In this document: piece by piece, positions 6,674 to 14,736 of the stretch
Numbering within the stretch: the stretch's first letter is position 1
How the letters are laid out: every line of letters begins with the position of its first letter
NCBI GenBank assembly: GCA_003241845.1
Contig: QBMN01000021.1
Coordinates: 1 to 36,925 of the forward strand
Origin: Shackletoniella antarctica
Lineage (GTDB): Bacteria; Cyanobacteriota; Cyanobacteriia; Phormidesmidales; Phormidesmidaceae
Direction: 5' to 3'
DNA length: 36,925 nt
The notes under the pieces: model-generated
What the model saw: the letters and a program-made list of their open reading frames with translations, nothing else
Told to the model about the DNA's origin: nothing
The model's database searches: none
Position numbers and translations under genes: made by a program

Positions 6674-8104
6674 TTAGAGCGTGTCGACGGTGTCAAACTC
6701 GAACTTGATTTCCTTCCACAGGTCGCAGGCGGCGGCCAGTTCGGGCGACCACTTGCAGGCTTCGCGGATGATGTCGCCGCCTTCGCGGGTGAGGTCACGG
6801 CCTTCGTTACGGGCCTGAACGCAGGCTTCAAGCGCCACGCGGTTAGCGGCTGCACCAGGCGCATTACCCCAGGGGTGGCCCAGGGTGCCACCACCAAACT
6901 GCAGCACCGAGTCGTCGCCGAAGATCTCTACCAGAGCGGGCATGTGCCACACGTGGATACCGCCGGAGGCCACAGCCATGACGCCGCCCATGGAAGCCCA
7001 GTCTTGGGTGAAGTAGATGCCGCGAGACTTGTCTTGCTCGATGTAGTTTTCGCGTAGCAGGTCAACAAAGCCCAGGGTGCTGGCGCGATCGCCCTCCAGT
7101 TTGCCCACCACAGTACCGGTGTGGATGTGGTCACCGCCGGACATGCGCAGGCACTTGGCCAGCACGCGGAAGTGGATGCCGTGGTTTTTCTGACGGTCGA
7201 CCACCGCGTGCATGGCGCGGTGAATGTGCAGCAGCATGCCGTTGTCGCGGCACCAGTGCGACAGGGTGGTATTGGCGGTAAAGCCAGCGGTAAAGAAGTC
7301 GTGCATGACGATGGGCATGTTGAGTTCTTTGGCGTACTCAGCCCGCTTCAGCATTTCTTCACAGGTACCAGCGGTCACGTTCAGGTAGTGACCCTTGATC
7401 TCACCGGTTTCAGCCTGGGCTTTGTGGATAGCGTCGGCCACAAACAGGAAGCGATCGCGCCACCGCTGGAAGGGCTGAGAGTTGATGTTTTCGTCATCTT
7501 TGGTGAAGTCAAGGCCACCGCGCAGGCACTCGTACACGGCCCGGCCATAGTTTTTGGCCGACAGACCGAGCTTGGGCTTAATGGTGCAGCCCAGCAGCGG
7601 ACGACCGTACTTGTTGAGGCGATCGCGCTCCACCTGAATGCCGTGGGGAGGGCCTTGGAAGGTCTTCAGGTAGGCAACAGGAATCCGCAAATCTTCGAGA
7701 CGCAGGGCGCGCAGAGCCTTGAACCCAAACACGTTGCCCACCAGGGAGGTCAGCAGGTTGGTGACAGAGCCTTCCTCAAACAGGTCGAGGGGGTAGGCCA
7801 CGTAGCAGATGTACTGGTTGTCTTCGCCGGGTACCGGCTCGATGTCGTAGCAGCGACCCTTGTACCGATCCATGTCGGTCAGTAGGTCAGTCCACACCGT
7901 GGTCCAGGTGCCGGTAGACGATTCAGCGGCCACGGCGGCGGCGCACTCTTCGGGCGGCACGCCGGGCTGGGGGGTCATCCGAAACGCCGCCAGGATGTCA
8001 GTATCCTTGGGGGTGTAGTCCGGAGTGTAGTAGGTCAGTTTGTAGTCCTGAACCCCGGCTTTATAGCCCGATTTTGACTGAGTTGTTGTCTGAGAGTAAG
8101 ACAT
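6674..8104 (-). CDS. rbcL: Ribulose-1,5-bisphosphate carboxylase/oxygenase large subunit (form IB)
   Basis: The catalytic subunit that fixes CO2 onto ribulose bisphosphate in the Calvin cycle. The 476-residue product has [10 protein letters not shown] near residue 22, the TIKPKLG loop (Lys176, Lys178), the carbamylation and metal site [10 protein letters not shown] (Lys202, Asp204, Glu205), HIHRAMHA (His295), loop 6 GTVVGKLEG (Lys335) and the [10 protein letters not shown] phosphate loop. All active-site residues are present. Numbering is one higher than in spinach. The ribosome-binding site GGAAGGGAG lies just before the ATG. The upstream leader is long. It is the first gene of rbcL-rbcX-rbcS and should be highly expressed and light/carbon regulated. 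Confidence 0.99.
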   Translation of the reverse strand: MSYSQTTTQSKSGYKAGVQDYKLTYYTPDYTPKDTDILAAFRMTPQPGVPPEECAAAVAAESSTGTWTTVWTDLLTDMDRYKGRCYDIEPVPGEDNQYICYVAYPLDLFEEGSVTNLLTSLVGNVFGFKALRALRLEDLRIPVAYLKTFQGPPHGIQVERDRLNKYGRPLLGCTIKPKLGLSAKNYGRAVYECLRGGLDFTKDDENINSQPFQRWRDRFLFVADAIHKAQAETGEIKGHYLNVTAGTCEEMLKRAEYAKELNMPIVMHDFFTAGFTANTTLSHWCRDNGMLLHIHRAMHAVVDRQKNHGIHFRVLAKCLRMSGGDHIHTGTVVGKLEGDRASTLGFVDLLRENYIEQDKSRGIYFTQDWASMGGVMAVASGGIHVWHMPALVEIFGDDSVLQFGGGTLGHPWGNAPGAAANRVALEACVQARNEGRDLTREGGDIIREACKWSPELAAACDLWKEIKFEFDTVDTL

Positions 8105-8595
8105 ATCTCCCTTCCTGTGAATCTAAGAAATTCCTCAAGCGAACCCCTGCAGCTCAGCCGCACAAGACAAGCCTCCTCGGTTAAGGAAGCCTTGCTCGGC
8201 CTAAGCTCCGGTCAGTCCACGCCAATCTGAGACGAGTAGAAATACCAAAGCAACTCCCCGGACAGCCCTCAAGACGGCTACCTTACAAAGTGCTTTTAGT
8301 ATTTTTGATTACCGTATGGTTAGCATAATATCAGCGATTGGATAAGTTTAATTTTGGAAGATCTGTATACATTCATAACTAAAGACTATGAATCAAGGTG
8401 AACCAACGTGTGGGTTTCTCAAGTTCTTTGAAGCAGGTCGCGTTCTGCGTACCGAGAGTGCGGGCCAACAAAATCTGCCTAGGGACGCCGCTCCCTGAGA
8501 TTGCCGATATACTATAACGCTTGAGGCGCTCAAATCCTTTAAGGACAATCCATTAGAGGCTGTTGCACGCCACCGCAAAACGTGGGGAGAGAGAT
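8105..8595. other. 491-bp divergent region between rbcL and the beta-propeller gene
   Basis: It holds the rbcL leader (about 200 nt, CT/CG-mixed) and its probable promoter on the minus strand, plus the 5' region of the propeller gene on the plus strand. On the plus side, TTGAGGCGCTCAA at 8521-8533 is a 5-3-5 inverted repeat downstream of the AT-rich run TATACTATAA at 8509-8518. These could be a -10 region and an operator. A frame from TTG 8563 adds 11 codons to the propeller gene but is less likely than ATG 8596. Confidence 0.5.
8325..8351 (-). promoter_or_regulatory. Candidate rbcL promoter
   Basis: On the minus strand, TTAAAC (8346-8351) and TATTAT (8325-8330) are separated by 15 bases in the most AT-rich part of the region, giving a leader of roughly 215 nt. 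The spacing is short for a sigma-70 promoter, so this is tentative. Confidence 0.35.
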
Positions 8596-9633
8596 ATGTT
8601 AAGCCTGCTGATTCTATCGTCGCTAACACTGTCACCGGGGAGACTTCATCCCCTACCCTCTGCCCCCTACGCCACCCTCCGGGAATCTGCCCCACAGCTA
8701 TCTCCCTCTCCCCTGCAACCTACACCTCTGGCACAGGCTGCGATCGCCAACGACTACCGGGTCACCGCCCTACAGCCCGACTTTACCGGCGATCTCTGGA
8801 TCGGCTCTTGGGCCGGTCTCTCACGCATCAACCCCGAAACTGGCCGCATACTCCAGCGGGTGAGAATGCCCAGTCGCACCCTCGAATCGCTGGCCCAAGA
8901 TCGGGTCGGGCGCATTTGGGTAGGCACCTTTGACGGTCTAGTGCGGGTTGACCCTCGCACCAACGTGATCACGGCCCAAAACTTTACCCTGCCCTCCAAC
9001 CGGGTGCTGTCTCTGCTGATCGACAGTCGCGGCTTTCTCTGGGCCGGTACCGATCGCGGCCTGGTCATGATCAGCCCCGATCGCGGCCTGCTGATGACCA
9101 CCGTGCAGCGCCTGCCGGGGGTGAGCGCCAACGCCCTCGCCCTCGACGGCAACAACAACCTCTGGGTCGGCACCCTCAGCGGCCTAGTGCAGATCAATAC
9201 GGCCAATGCCTTCCCCATTCGCGAAGTCGGTGACCTGCCCGGCGGCGCGGTGCAGTCGATTACCCTCGGCCCAGAGGGGAATCTGTGGGTCGGCACTGCC
9301 AGCAGTCTGCTGGTCGTAGATCCGGTGCGGTCTGAACTGGTGCGATCGGTGGGGACAATGCGCGATCGCAACGTCCAATCCACTGAGTTCGACAATGCCG
9401 GCAATCTTTGGGTGGGCACCACCGCCGGTCTGTTTAAGATCAAACCCGATAGCGGTGAATTGCTGGGTCAGGTGCCCTCGTTGCCCTCGGGGCGCATCCT
9501 GTCGCTTTCGCCCAATACGGGCAACAAGATCTGGGTCGGCACCAGCGAAGGGCTGGGCTGGGTCAGCCTCACCACCGGCGAAGGCAACCCTCACTGGGGC
9601 TTGGTTAGCCCCACCGTCGTCCAAACCCGCTAG
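8596..9633 (+). CDS. Secreted seven-repeat beta-propeller (two-component-regulator propeller type)
   Basis: From ATG 8596 (purine-rich GGGGAGAGAGAT directly before it) the product is 345 residues. A hydrophobic start (MLSLLILSSLTL) and a Pro/Ser-rich linker ending in LAQAA suggest export. The rest is seven repeats of about 40 residues, each with the core [D/N/F/K/R]-[L/I]-W-[V/I/A]-G-[T/S]-x2-G-L: DLWIGSWAGL, RIWVGTFDGL, FLWAGTDRGL, NLWVGTLSGL, NLWVGTASSL, NLWVGTTAGL and KIWVGTSEGL. These are Reg_prop (PF07494-like) motifs and would close one seven-bladed propeller. In large sensors such domains precede histidine kinases, but here the propeller stands alone. The ligand is unknown. Confidence 0.8.
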   Translation: MLSLLILSSLTLSPGRLHPLPSAPYATLRESAPQLSPSPLQPTPLAQAAIANDYRVTALQPDFTGDLWIGSWAGLSRINPETGRILQRVRMPSRTLESLAQDRVGRIWVGTFDGLVRVDPRTNVITAQNFTLPSNRVLSLLIDSRGFLWAGTDRGLVMISPDRGLLMTTVQRLPGVSANALALDGNNNLWVGTLSGLVQINTANAFPIREVGDLPGGAVQSITLGPEGNLWVGTASSLLVVDPVRSELVRSVGTMRDRNVQSTEFDNAGNLWVGTTAGLFKIKPDSGELLGQVPSLPSGRILSLSPNTGNKIWVGTSEGLGWVSLTTGEGNPHWGLVSPTVVQTR

Positions 9634-9685
9634 AAATTTTAGAAGTCTTAATACTCCTAGGGTAGCGCCAGGTGACCAACCAAAT

Positions 9686-10339
9686 CTATGGTTGAGTAAC
9701 CGCATAAACACGCACGGGAAACGTGCCAAAGCTTTGAATCTTGACGGGTACAGCGTGGAGCTTAAAGCTCGACTGGGGAAGGCTTTCGAGGTTGCACATA
9801 TGCTCAACGATGGGAATATCTGCACCCAGCAAGATCGAATGCACGGGGCGATAACCATCGCTAGTGTCGTCAATATTGAGTGAGTCAATGCCCACCAGTC
9901 GAGCGCCAGCGGCTCGGAGCCACTCTGCCGCCGCTGCGGTTAGGAAGGGATGCCCCTCAAAGTACTGAGCTGTGCGCCAGTGCTGAGCCCACCCAGTGTG
10001 TACGAGTATGGCTTTGCCCTGAACCTCTGCCCCTGCAAACAACTCTGGGCTGATCGCCCGTTGCGCTGGGTCAGCCCGGAACACTAGCCCTTCAACATCG
10101 GCGATGGATTCTAGATCTAGTTCTGATAGGTCTTTGCCATCGGCATAGCGGTGGAAGGGCGAATCGATGTAGGTGCCGGTATTTGCCGCCATTTCGATTT
10201 TGCCAATGTGGAAAGTGGTGCCTTTGGCATAGTGGGCCTGCGAGGCTTCCCGGCTGAGAAAATCACAAATGATGGGGCCAGGGATACCTTCGTAGGTAAT
10301 CATGCCGTGCTCCACGGTGTGGCTCAGGTCAATCAGCAT
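9686..10339 (-). CDS. Cyclase-family (kynurenine-formamidase-like) hydrolase
   Basis: A 217-residue protein of the PF04199 cyclase fold: MLIDLSHTVEHGMITYEGIPGP at the N-terminus, ANTGTYIDSPFHRYADGKDL, ILVHTGW, GARLVGIDSLNIDD and VHSILLGADIPIVEHMCNLE. Relative to the zinc sites of bacterial KynB as I recall them (His50, His54, Asp56, His60, His160, Glu172), the matching residues here are Asn53, Tyr57, Asp59, His63, His167 and Glu179. Two histidines of one metal site are replaced and the other site is kept. I recall proteins with NTGTYxD in other bacteria, so this may be a subfamily trait. The substrate is unknown. The gene lies 84 bp downstream of a bilin-lyase gene on the same strand. Confidence 0.8.
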   Translation of the reverse strand: MLIDLSHTVEHGMITYEGIPGPIICDFLSREASQAHYAKGTTFHIGKIEMAANTGTYIDSPFHRYADGKDLSELDLESIADVEGLVFRADPAQRAISPELFAGAEVQGKAILVHTGWAQHWRTAQYFEGHPFLTAAAAEWLRAAGARLVGIDSLNIDDTSDGYRPVHSILLGADIPIVEHMCNLESLPQSSFKLHAVPVKIQSFGTFPVRVYAVTQP

Positions 10340-10390
10340 TCACTCTTCTTCAACAACGGTAATAACTAGAATACTAATCTGAGTGAACCC

Positions 10391-10412
10391 TGGCCTAGCA
10401 GCATCTAGGCCA
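10391..10412. promoter_or_regulatory. Perfect 8-bp hairpin between two minus-strand genes
   Basis: TGGCCTAG at 10391-10398 pairs with CTAGGCCA at 10405-10412 around a 6-nt loop. It lies between the bilin-lyase and cyclase genes. No T-run follows on the minus strand, so it is a weak or attenuating structure at best. Confidence 0.4.
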
Positions 10413-10423
10413 CAAAATTAACC

Positions 10424-10960
10424 TCAAACCCGAGTTTCTAGATACTGCCCGATCATGATCTCCTCCCCAGCGCGGGAGATCACGGTTTGGCGGGTGCGAT
10501 AGCGCTGGCCGATCAGCCGCAGTTCTTCTTCAAAGGATGAATCGTTGTACTGGGTTTTGAGCACCAGGGTGCGGCTGTCGTTGAAGTGGTAGTGGGCGAT
10601 GACGGGCTTAGGGGTGGCAAAGCCGCGATCGCGATACAGCGTCTGCCCCCGTGCCCCAAAAATGGTGCTGCCCTTCACAGGTTTCTTGCCCGTGCCCACG
10701 TAGTCACTCTCCCAGGCAACGGTGGTGCCGCAGATCAGGGGTTTGCTGGGGTCAAGCTGGTGCAAGTCAGCCAGTTCTAACAGTTGGGATGCCCCAGCAG
10801 GCAAGAACTCGATGGTGATCTGGCTGACTACCTCCTGGGTTTCGCCACTTTTGAGCGTGTAGTAGCGGCGCTCTGATCGCCAGTCTCCGGCGGTCTCTTG
10901 AAAGAAAGACCGAACCAGAGGCTCAGCCAAAATGCGGGCGGTGTCAGCGGAGAAGGGCAT
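10424..10960 (-). CDS. cpcS: CpcS/CpeS-family phycobiliprotein bilin lyase
   Basis: ATG 10960 gives 178 residues. The product has the lipocalin-like CpeS-family blocks: FFQETAGDWRSERRYY at the start, QITIEFLPAG, CGTTVAWESDY, GSTIFGARGQTLYRDRGFA, and a strongly conserved end containing SSFEEELRLIGQRYRTRQT and GEEIMIGQYLETRV. Enzymes of this group attach phycocyanobilin (or related bilins) to a Cys of phycobiliprotein subunits (Cys82/84 sites of allophycocyanin and phycocyanin beta) during phycobilisome assembly. A TTG three codons upstream is also possible, but ATG is favoured. The gene is divergent from a second lyase-like gene 288 bp away. Which subunit it serves cannot be told from sequence. 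Confidence 0.85.
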   Translation of the reverse strand: MPFSADTARILAEPLVRSFFQETAGDWRSERRYYTLKSGETQEVVSQITIEFLPAGASQLLELADLHQLDPSKPLICGTTVAWESDYVGTGKKPVKGSTIFGARGQTLYRDRGFATPKPVIAHYHFNDSRTLVLKTQYNDSSFEEELRLIGQRYRTRQTVISRAGEEIMIGQYLETRV

Positions 10961-11248
10961 AGTCAATCATCCAGGCGAACGGACATAGAACGAGAGAAGT
11001 CAATCTATAAAGCCGGATTGTCGCATTTCTTAACTTCAGGCTTTTTCATCATAGTGGGCAGATATGGCCCCGGCAATTGCCCGAGCGGGGTATTTAGCGA
11101 AACCTGCCGTTCATCCTACGCAGCTCTCCAGAAGCTTCTGTAAGCATTAATACTTAATTTCTTTGATCCATAGCTTTTAGCGACTGGTCAGGGCACCTGC
11201 AAACCCTGGTAACGTAAGAACTGCCGCACATACCCTGGGGCTAGAGCG

Positions 11249-11806
11249 ATGGATTTGGCTGATATCACCTATTTCTTTGACTGCTGCATTGGCCAGTGGT
11301 CGATTGAGCGCACCTACCATTACATGGCCCAGCAAGAGATAGAGCGATCGCACACTGACTTCCGTGTCGATGCCATCACCCCCGACCTGCGCCGCAAAGT
11401 GCTCACCGACAACGGCTACGGCAAAGTGGATGAGATCGACTCCCTCCCCGGCTTCCAGCTCGCCTTCCACACCGTCTCCGACAAAGGCGAAGAAGTCACC
11501 CAGGAGCTGCGGGCCTTGTTTGTGCCCCAGCAGCAGGTAGGAACAGTGCTGAGGGGAGACTATCTGCGCGATCGCGCCTACGAAGAAGACCGCCCGATCA
11601 TCTCCAGCTTCACCTACGACCAGAGCAACCGCGAACTGCTCATGACCACCCCCTACACCAAAGTTGTCTCCGTCGATTCCATTCTGCTCGTCAACCCCAC
11701 CACCCGCATCCGCCGCATTCTCAACTACAAGCGCCCCGCTGATGGGGAGCCGCTGGATAGCCTAGTGCTGGTGGGGTTTGGGGTGGAGCAGAAGGTGAGT
11801 GGGTGA
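11249..11806 (+). CDS. Second CpcS/CpeS-like bilin lyase family protein
   Basis: A 185-residue protein with the same opening logic as the CpeS group: ITYFFDCCIGQWSIERTYHY, then FRVDAITPDLRRKVL, a central strand region LAFHTVSDKGEEVTQELRAL, and the later DRAYEEDRPIISSFTYD, LLMTTPYTKVVSVDS and LNYKRPADGEP. It looks like the CpcU/CpcV side of the CpeS superfamily. Such proteins form heterodimers with CpcS-type lyases or act on their own. Pairing with the divergent lyase at 10424 would be consistent with a heterodimeric CpcS/CpcU lyase; that is inference. The stop lies within GTG/GGATG-rich DNA that continues as a minisatellite. Confidence 0.65.
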   Translation: MDLADITYFFDCCIGQWSIERTYHYMAQQEIERSHTDFRVDAITPDLRRKVLTDNGYGKVDEIDSLPGFQLAFHTVSDKGEEVTQELRALFVPQQQVGTVLRGDYLRDRAYEEDRPIISSFTYDQSNRELLMTTPYTKVVSVDSILLVNPTTRIRRILNYKRPADGEPLDSLVLVGFGVEQKVSG

Positions 11807-11810
11807 GGGA

Positions 11811-11834
11811 GTGGATGGGTGGATGGGTGGATGA
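11811..11834. repeat. 8-bp minisatellite x 3 (GTGGATGG)
   Basis: GTGGATGG, GTGGATGG, GTGGATGA in tandem start four bases past the stop codon of the bilin-lyase-like gene. The last codons of the gene (GTGAGTGGGTGA) look like degenerate units of the same repeat. Confidence 0.7.
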
Positions 11835-11854
11835 GTTTAGCCATACTGTCCGCC

Positions 11855-11972
11855 GAGCCTGGGACTCAAAGTCCCAGGCTCAAAGCAGAAATCCTCTAAC
11901 GAGGATTGGGAGCTAAGTTCCCCAGTCTGCTTTAGCAGACTTCCGCCATGGGCCAGGGAGTTCACTCCCTGG
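11855..11972. repeat. Cluster of four different perfect hairpins
   Basis: Four consecutive perfect inverted repeats within 118 bp: 11855-11881 (12-bp stem GAGCCTGGGACT, loop CAA), 11890-11907 (7-bp stem AATCCTC), 11924-11941 (stem AGTCTGCT) and 11953-11972 (9-bp stem CCAGGGAGT). The segment GGGAGCTAAGTTCCCC at 11908-11923 between the second and third is also imperfectly self-complementary. The region lies between the bilin-lyase-like gene and rpmG, has no coding frame and resembles REP-type intergenic repeats. A transcript in either direction could fold into a row of stems. Confidence 0.75.
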
Positions 11973-12061
11973 TGGTTGTGGTCTGGCATTGCCTACCCTA
12001 CCCCTGCTCCCCATATTTGCCCCCAGTTTCGCAAAATCAAATTTGGCAGATCTGAGCAGCC

Positions 12062-12089
12062 TGTGAAATAATGAGAGACTGTGTATTAT
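12062..12089 (+). promoter_or_regulatory. Candidate promoter of rpmG-rpsR
   Basis: TATTAT at 12084-12089 with a weak -35-like TGTGAA at 12062-12067 (16-base spacing) in the AT-rich stretch after the hairpin cluster. The start would fall about 25 nt before the rpmG ATG. Tentative. Confidence 0.35.
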
Positions 12090-12120
12090 TTTTGCCCGCC
12101 CTATTTTCAGGTAAACAGTC

Positions 12121-12309
12121 ATGGCCAAAGGCGTCCGCCTCGTCATCACCCTAGAGTGCACCGAATGCCGGACTAACCCCGACAAGCGCTCTAACGGTGT
12201 ATCTCGCTACACCACCCAAAAGAATCGTCGCAACACGACCAACCGCATCGAGCTCAAGAAGTTCTGCACCCACTGCAATAAGCACACCGTTCACAAAGAG
12301 ATCAAGTAA
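12121..12309 (+). CDS. rpmG: 50S ribosomal protein L33
   Basis: A 62-residue large-subunit ribosomal protein of the zinc-binding type, with two Cys pairs (Cys13/Cys16 in LECTECR and Cys49/Cys52 in FCTHCNK). It also has the conserved [12 protein letters not shown] segment. It starts six bases upstream of rpsR and is cotranscribed with it. A zinc-free paralogue, if any, is outside the window. Confidence 0.98.
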   Translation: MAKGVRLVITLECTECRTNPDKRSNGVSRYTTQKNRRNTTNRIELKKFCTHCNKHTVHKEIK

Positions 12310-12315
12310 GCACCC

Positions 12316-12531
12316 ATGGCCTATTTCCGTCGTCGAGTATCTCCAATCAAGCCCGGAGACCCCATTGACTACAAAGATGTGGATCTTCTCCGTAAGTTCA
12401 TCACCGAGCGCGGCAAAATTTTGCCCCGCCGCATCACTGGCTTGACCGCTAAACAACAGCGGGCACTCACCACTGCCATCAAGCGGGCGCGTATTATCTC
12501 CCTGCTGCCCTATGTGAATGGGGAAGGCTAG
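12316..12531 (+). CDS. rpsR: 30S ribosomal protein S18
   Basis: A 71-residue small-subunit protein. Recognised by [33 protein letters not shown] and the basic end [18 protein letters not shown]18 pairs with S6 on the platform of the 30S subunit. The L33-S18 neighbourhood, followed by an RNase II/R gene, is a conserved cyanobacterial arrangement as I recall. Confidence 0.98.
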   Translation: MAYFRRRVSPIKPGDPIDYKDVDLLRKFITERGKILPRRITGLTAKQQRALTTAIKRARIISLLPYVNGEG

Positions 12532-12566
12532 GCTAATCTGGGGATGGCGATCGCTAGGGTGTTGGC

Positions 12567-14609
12567 TTGGTTGACAAAGGAACGCTAGTCGAATTTAAGC
12601 ACCAGGGGCAGCCCCGGCTCGGGGTAGTAGAACGGCCCGAGGGCAAAAAAAACTGGGTGGTGATCGACGAGCGTGGTCAAGCCCACACCCTGCATCCCCG
12701 CGACCTCACCTACGAGGTCAGCGGCAACACCTATAGCCCCGCCGACATTGCCCCCTTCGCGGCAGAGGCCGGGGACTATATTGATCCGTCTAGTCTAGAG
12801 ATAGCCTGGGAGTTTTTTACCGAGTCCGGAGAGGCTGCTGACCCGGTTTCTTTGGCGCAGCTGCTGTTTTCTGACCAAGGCCCCACCTTCTGCTACGCAG
12901 CCCATCGACTGCTGGTAGATGACAAAATTTTCTTTAAGCAAAAGGGCGATCGCTACGAACCGCGCTCTGCGGCCCAGGTTGACGAACTGCGCCTGCAAAT
13001 TGAGCGCGAGACCCAGCGCCAGCAAGAGTGGGAGTCATTTTTGACCAAGGCTCGCCAGGGGTTAGCAGGGGATGCCGTGGCTTGGGAGAAGGGCGATCGC
13101 CCCCGCCTTGAGACCCTCGAACGCCTGGCTATGTTTGGCGATGAGTCAAACCAGCGCGCCCAGGCGGCAGAAATTCTCAATGCTCTGAATATTGCGCCAA
13201 CGGCGGCGGGTGCATTTGATACCCTAGTGGCACTGGGGCTATGGAGCGTCCACGAAAATCTGGCCCTCAGGCGCAGCCAAATTCCCGGCCACTTTTCTGA
13301 GGAAACCCTTACCATGGCGCCGCAGCGTCTACAGTCTCCACCGCCAGACGCCGATACCCAGCGACTAGACCTTACCCACCTCAAGGTCTACACCGTAGAT
13401 GATGCCAGCACCCAAGAAATTGACGACGGCCTTAGCCTCGAGACCTTAGCAAACGGTAGTCAGCGCCTGTGGGTACACATCGCCGACCCTACCCGCTGGC
13501 TGCTGCCCGGCGATGAGCTAGATCTTGAGGCCCGCCGCCGCTGCACCACGGTCTATCTGCCCACCGGCATGATTCCCATGTTTCCCCTAGAGCTGGCCGC
13601 TGGGGCCATGAGCCTGATTCAGGGCCAAACCTGCTGCGCCCTCAGCTTTGGCATTACCCTCACCGACGCAGGCGACATTCAGGATTACAGCATTCACCCC
13701 ACCCAGATTCGCCCCACCTATCGCCTGACCTACGACGATGTCGATGAAATGCTGGAGCTAGGCATCACCGCTGAGCCAGAGATCCACGGGCTGGCGCAGT
13801 GGGCCAAGGTGCGCGGCCAGTGGCGGCTCACCCAGGGAGCCATCAGCATCAATATGCCCGAGTCGAGCATCAAGGTGTCTGAGGCGGAAGACAACATTGT
13901 AATTGAGGTGCTTGACGACTCCATGGCCCGGCAAATGGTGGCCGAAATGATGATCTTAGCCGGAGAAGTGGCCGCCCGCTACGGCCAAACCCACGCCCTG
14001 GCCATCCCCTTTCGCAGCCAGCCCCAGCCTGAGCTACCCTCCGACGAAGAGCTGATCTCACTGCCCACGGGCTGGGTGCGCGACTCGGCCATTCGCCGCT
14101 GCATGACCCGCAGTGAAGTGGGCGTTACCCCCAGCCGCCACGCCACCCTGGGGCTAGACAGCTACAGCCAAGTGACGTCGCCCATTCGCCGCTACCTCGA
14201 CCTGGTGACCCATTTTCAGCTCAAGGCCCACCTGCGGGGCGAGCCGCTGCCCTTTTCGTCTACGGAAGTGACTGAGCTAGCGATCGGGGCCAGCTCTGCC
14301 GCCTACGAAGCCACCCTGGTCGAGCGCCAGACCAAGCGCTACTGGGCCTTAGAATACCTGCGCCGTCATCAAGATCAGCCCTGGGATGTGATGCTGCTGC
14401 GCTGGCTGCGCGAAGACGAAGGCCTCGGGCTGATCATGGTTGAAGACCTGGGCCTAGAACTGGCCATGCGCTTTAACCGGGCCGTCGCGCTGGGGGAACA
14501 GTTTCAGGTGCGGGTCAGCCACGCCAGCCCCCGCCAAGATGTGATCCGCTTTGAAGAAGTTGTCCCAGAAAGTGAAGCCGCGACCGAAACCATCGTCACG
14601 GCCAGCTAG
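12567..14609 (+). CDS. RNase II/RNase R family 3'-5' exoribonuclease
   Basis: A 680-residue RNB-domain exoribonuclease that degrades RNA processively from the 3' end (mRNA turnover, rRNA maturation). The N-terminal ~260 residues hold a small beta domain (GTLVEFKHQGQPRLGVVER) and helical linker. The catalytic RNB domain begins near residue 270 with the acidic cluster VDDASTQEIDDGLS (Asp278, Asp286, Asp287; Glu284 where E. coli RNase II has Asp). It continues through LWVHIADPTRWL and ends with the SQVTSPIRRYLDLVTHFQL motif. A short C-terminal region follows. The start is TTG 12567, the only codon giving the usual VxKGTLVEF N-terminus, with AGGGTG about six bases upstream. It begins 35 bp past rpsR, so cotranscription is likely. 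Confidence 0.92.
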   Translation: MVDKGTLVEFKHQGQPRLGVVERPEGKKNWVVIDERGQAHTLHPRDLTYEVSGNTYSPADIAPFAAEAGDYIDPSSLEIAWEFFTESGEAADPVSLAQLLFSDQGPTFCYAAHRLLVDDKIFFKQKGDRYEPRSAAQVDELRLQIERETQRQQEWESFLTKARQGLAGDAVAWEKGDRPRLETLERLAMFGDESNQRAQAAEILNALNIAPTAAGAFDTLVALGLWSVHENLALRRSQIPGHFSEETLTMAPQRLQSPPPDADTQRLDLTHLKVYTVDDASTQEIDDGLSLETLANGSQRLWVHIADPTRWLLPGDELDLEARRRCTTVYLPTGMIPMFPLELAAGAMSLIQGQTCCALSFGITLTDAGDIQDYSIHPTQIRPTYRLTYDDVDEMLELGITAEPEIHGLAQWAKVRGQWRLTQGAISINMPESSIKVSEAEDNIVIEVLDDSMARQMVAEMMILAGEVAARYGQTHALAIPFRSQPQPELPSDEELISLPTGWVRDSAIRRCMTRSEVGVTPSRHATLGLDSYSQVTSPIRRYLDLVTHFQLKAHLRGEPLPFSSTEVTELAIGASSAAYEATLVERQTKRYWALEYLRRHQDQPWDVMLLRWLREDEGLGLIMVEDLGLELAMRFNRAVALGEQFQVRVSHASPRQDVIRFEEVVPESEAATETIVTAS

Positions 14610-14736
14610 CTGAGCCATGTCCGCAGTGCCCCAGCGGTGCTCGCGATCGCTGCTGTAGCCTGTATATCAGACAACAGCTGACCGAGTTTGGTAACTATGG
14701 CATCACTATTCAGCGTTCTGCACAGCATGAGATGTT

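Noticed and set aside
7121-7885. 254-codon open frame antisense to rbcL
   Set aside because: It mirrors the highly constrained rbcL coding strand; its composition is His/Val-rich noise with no domain and no ribosome-binding site.
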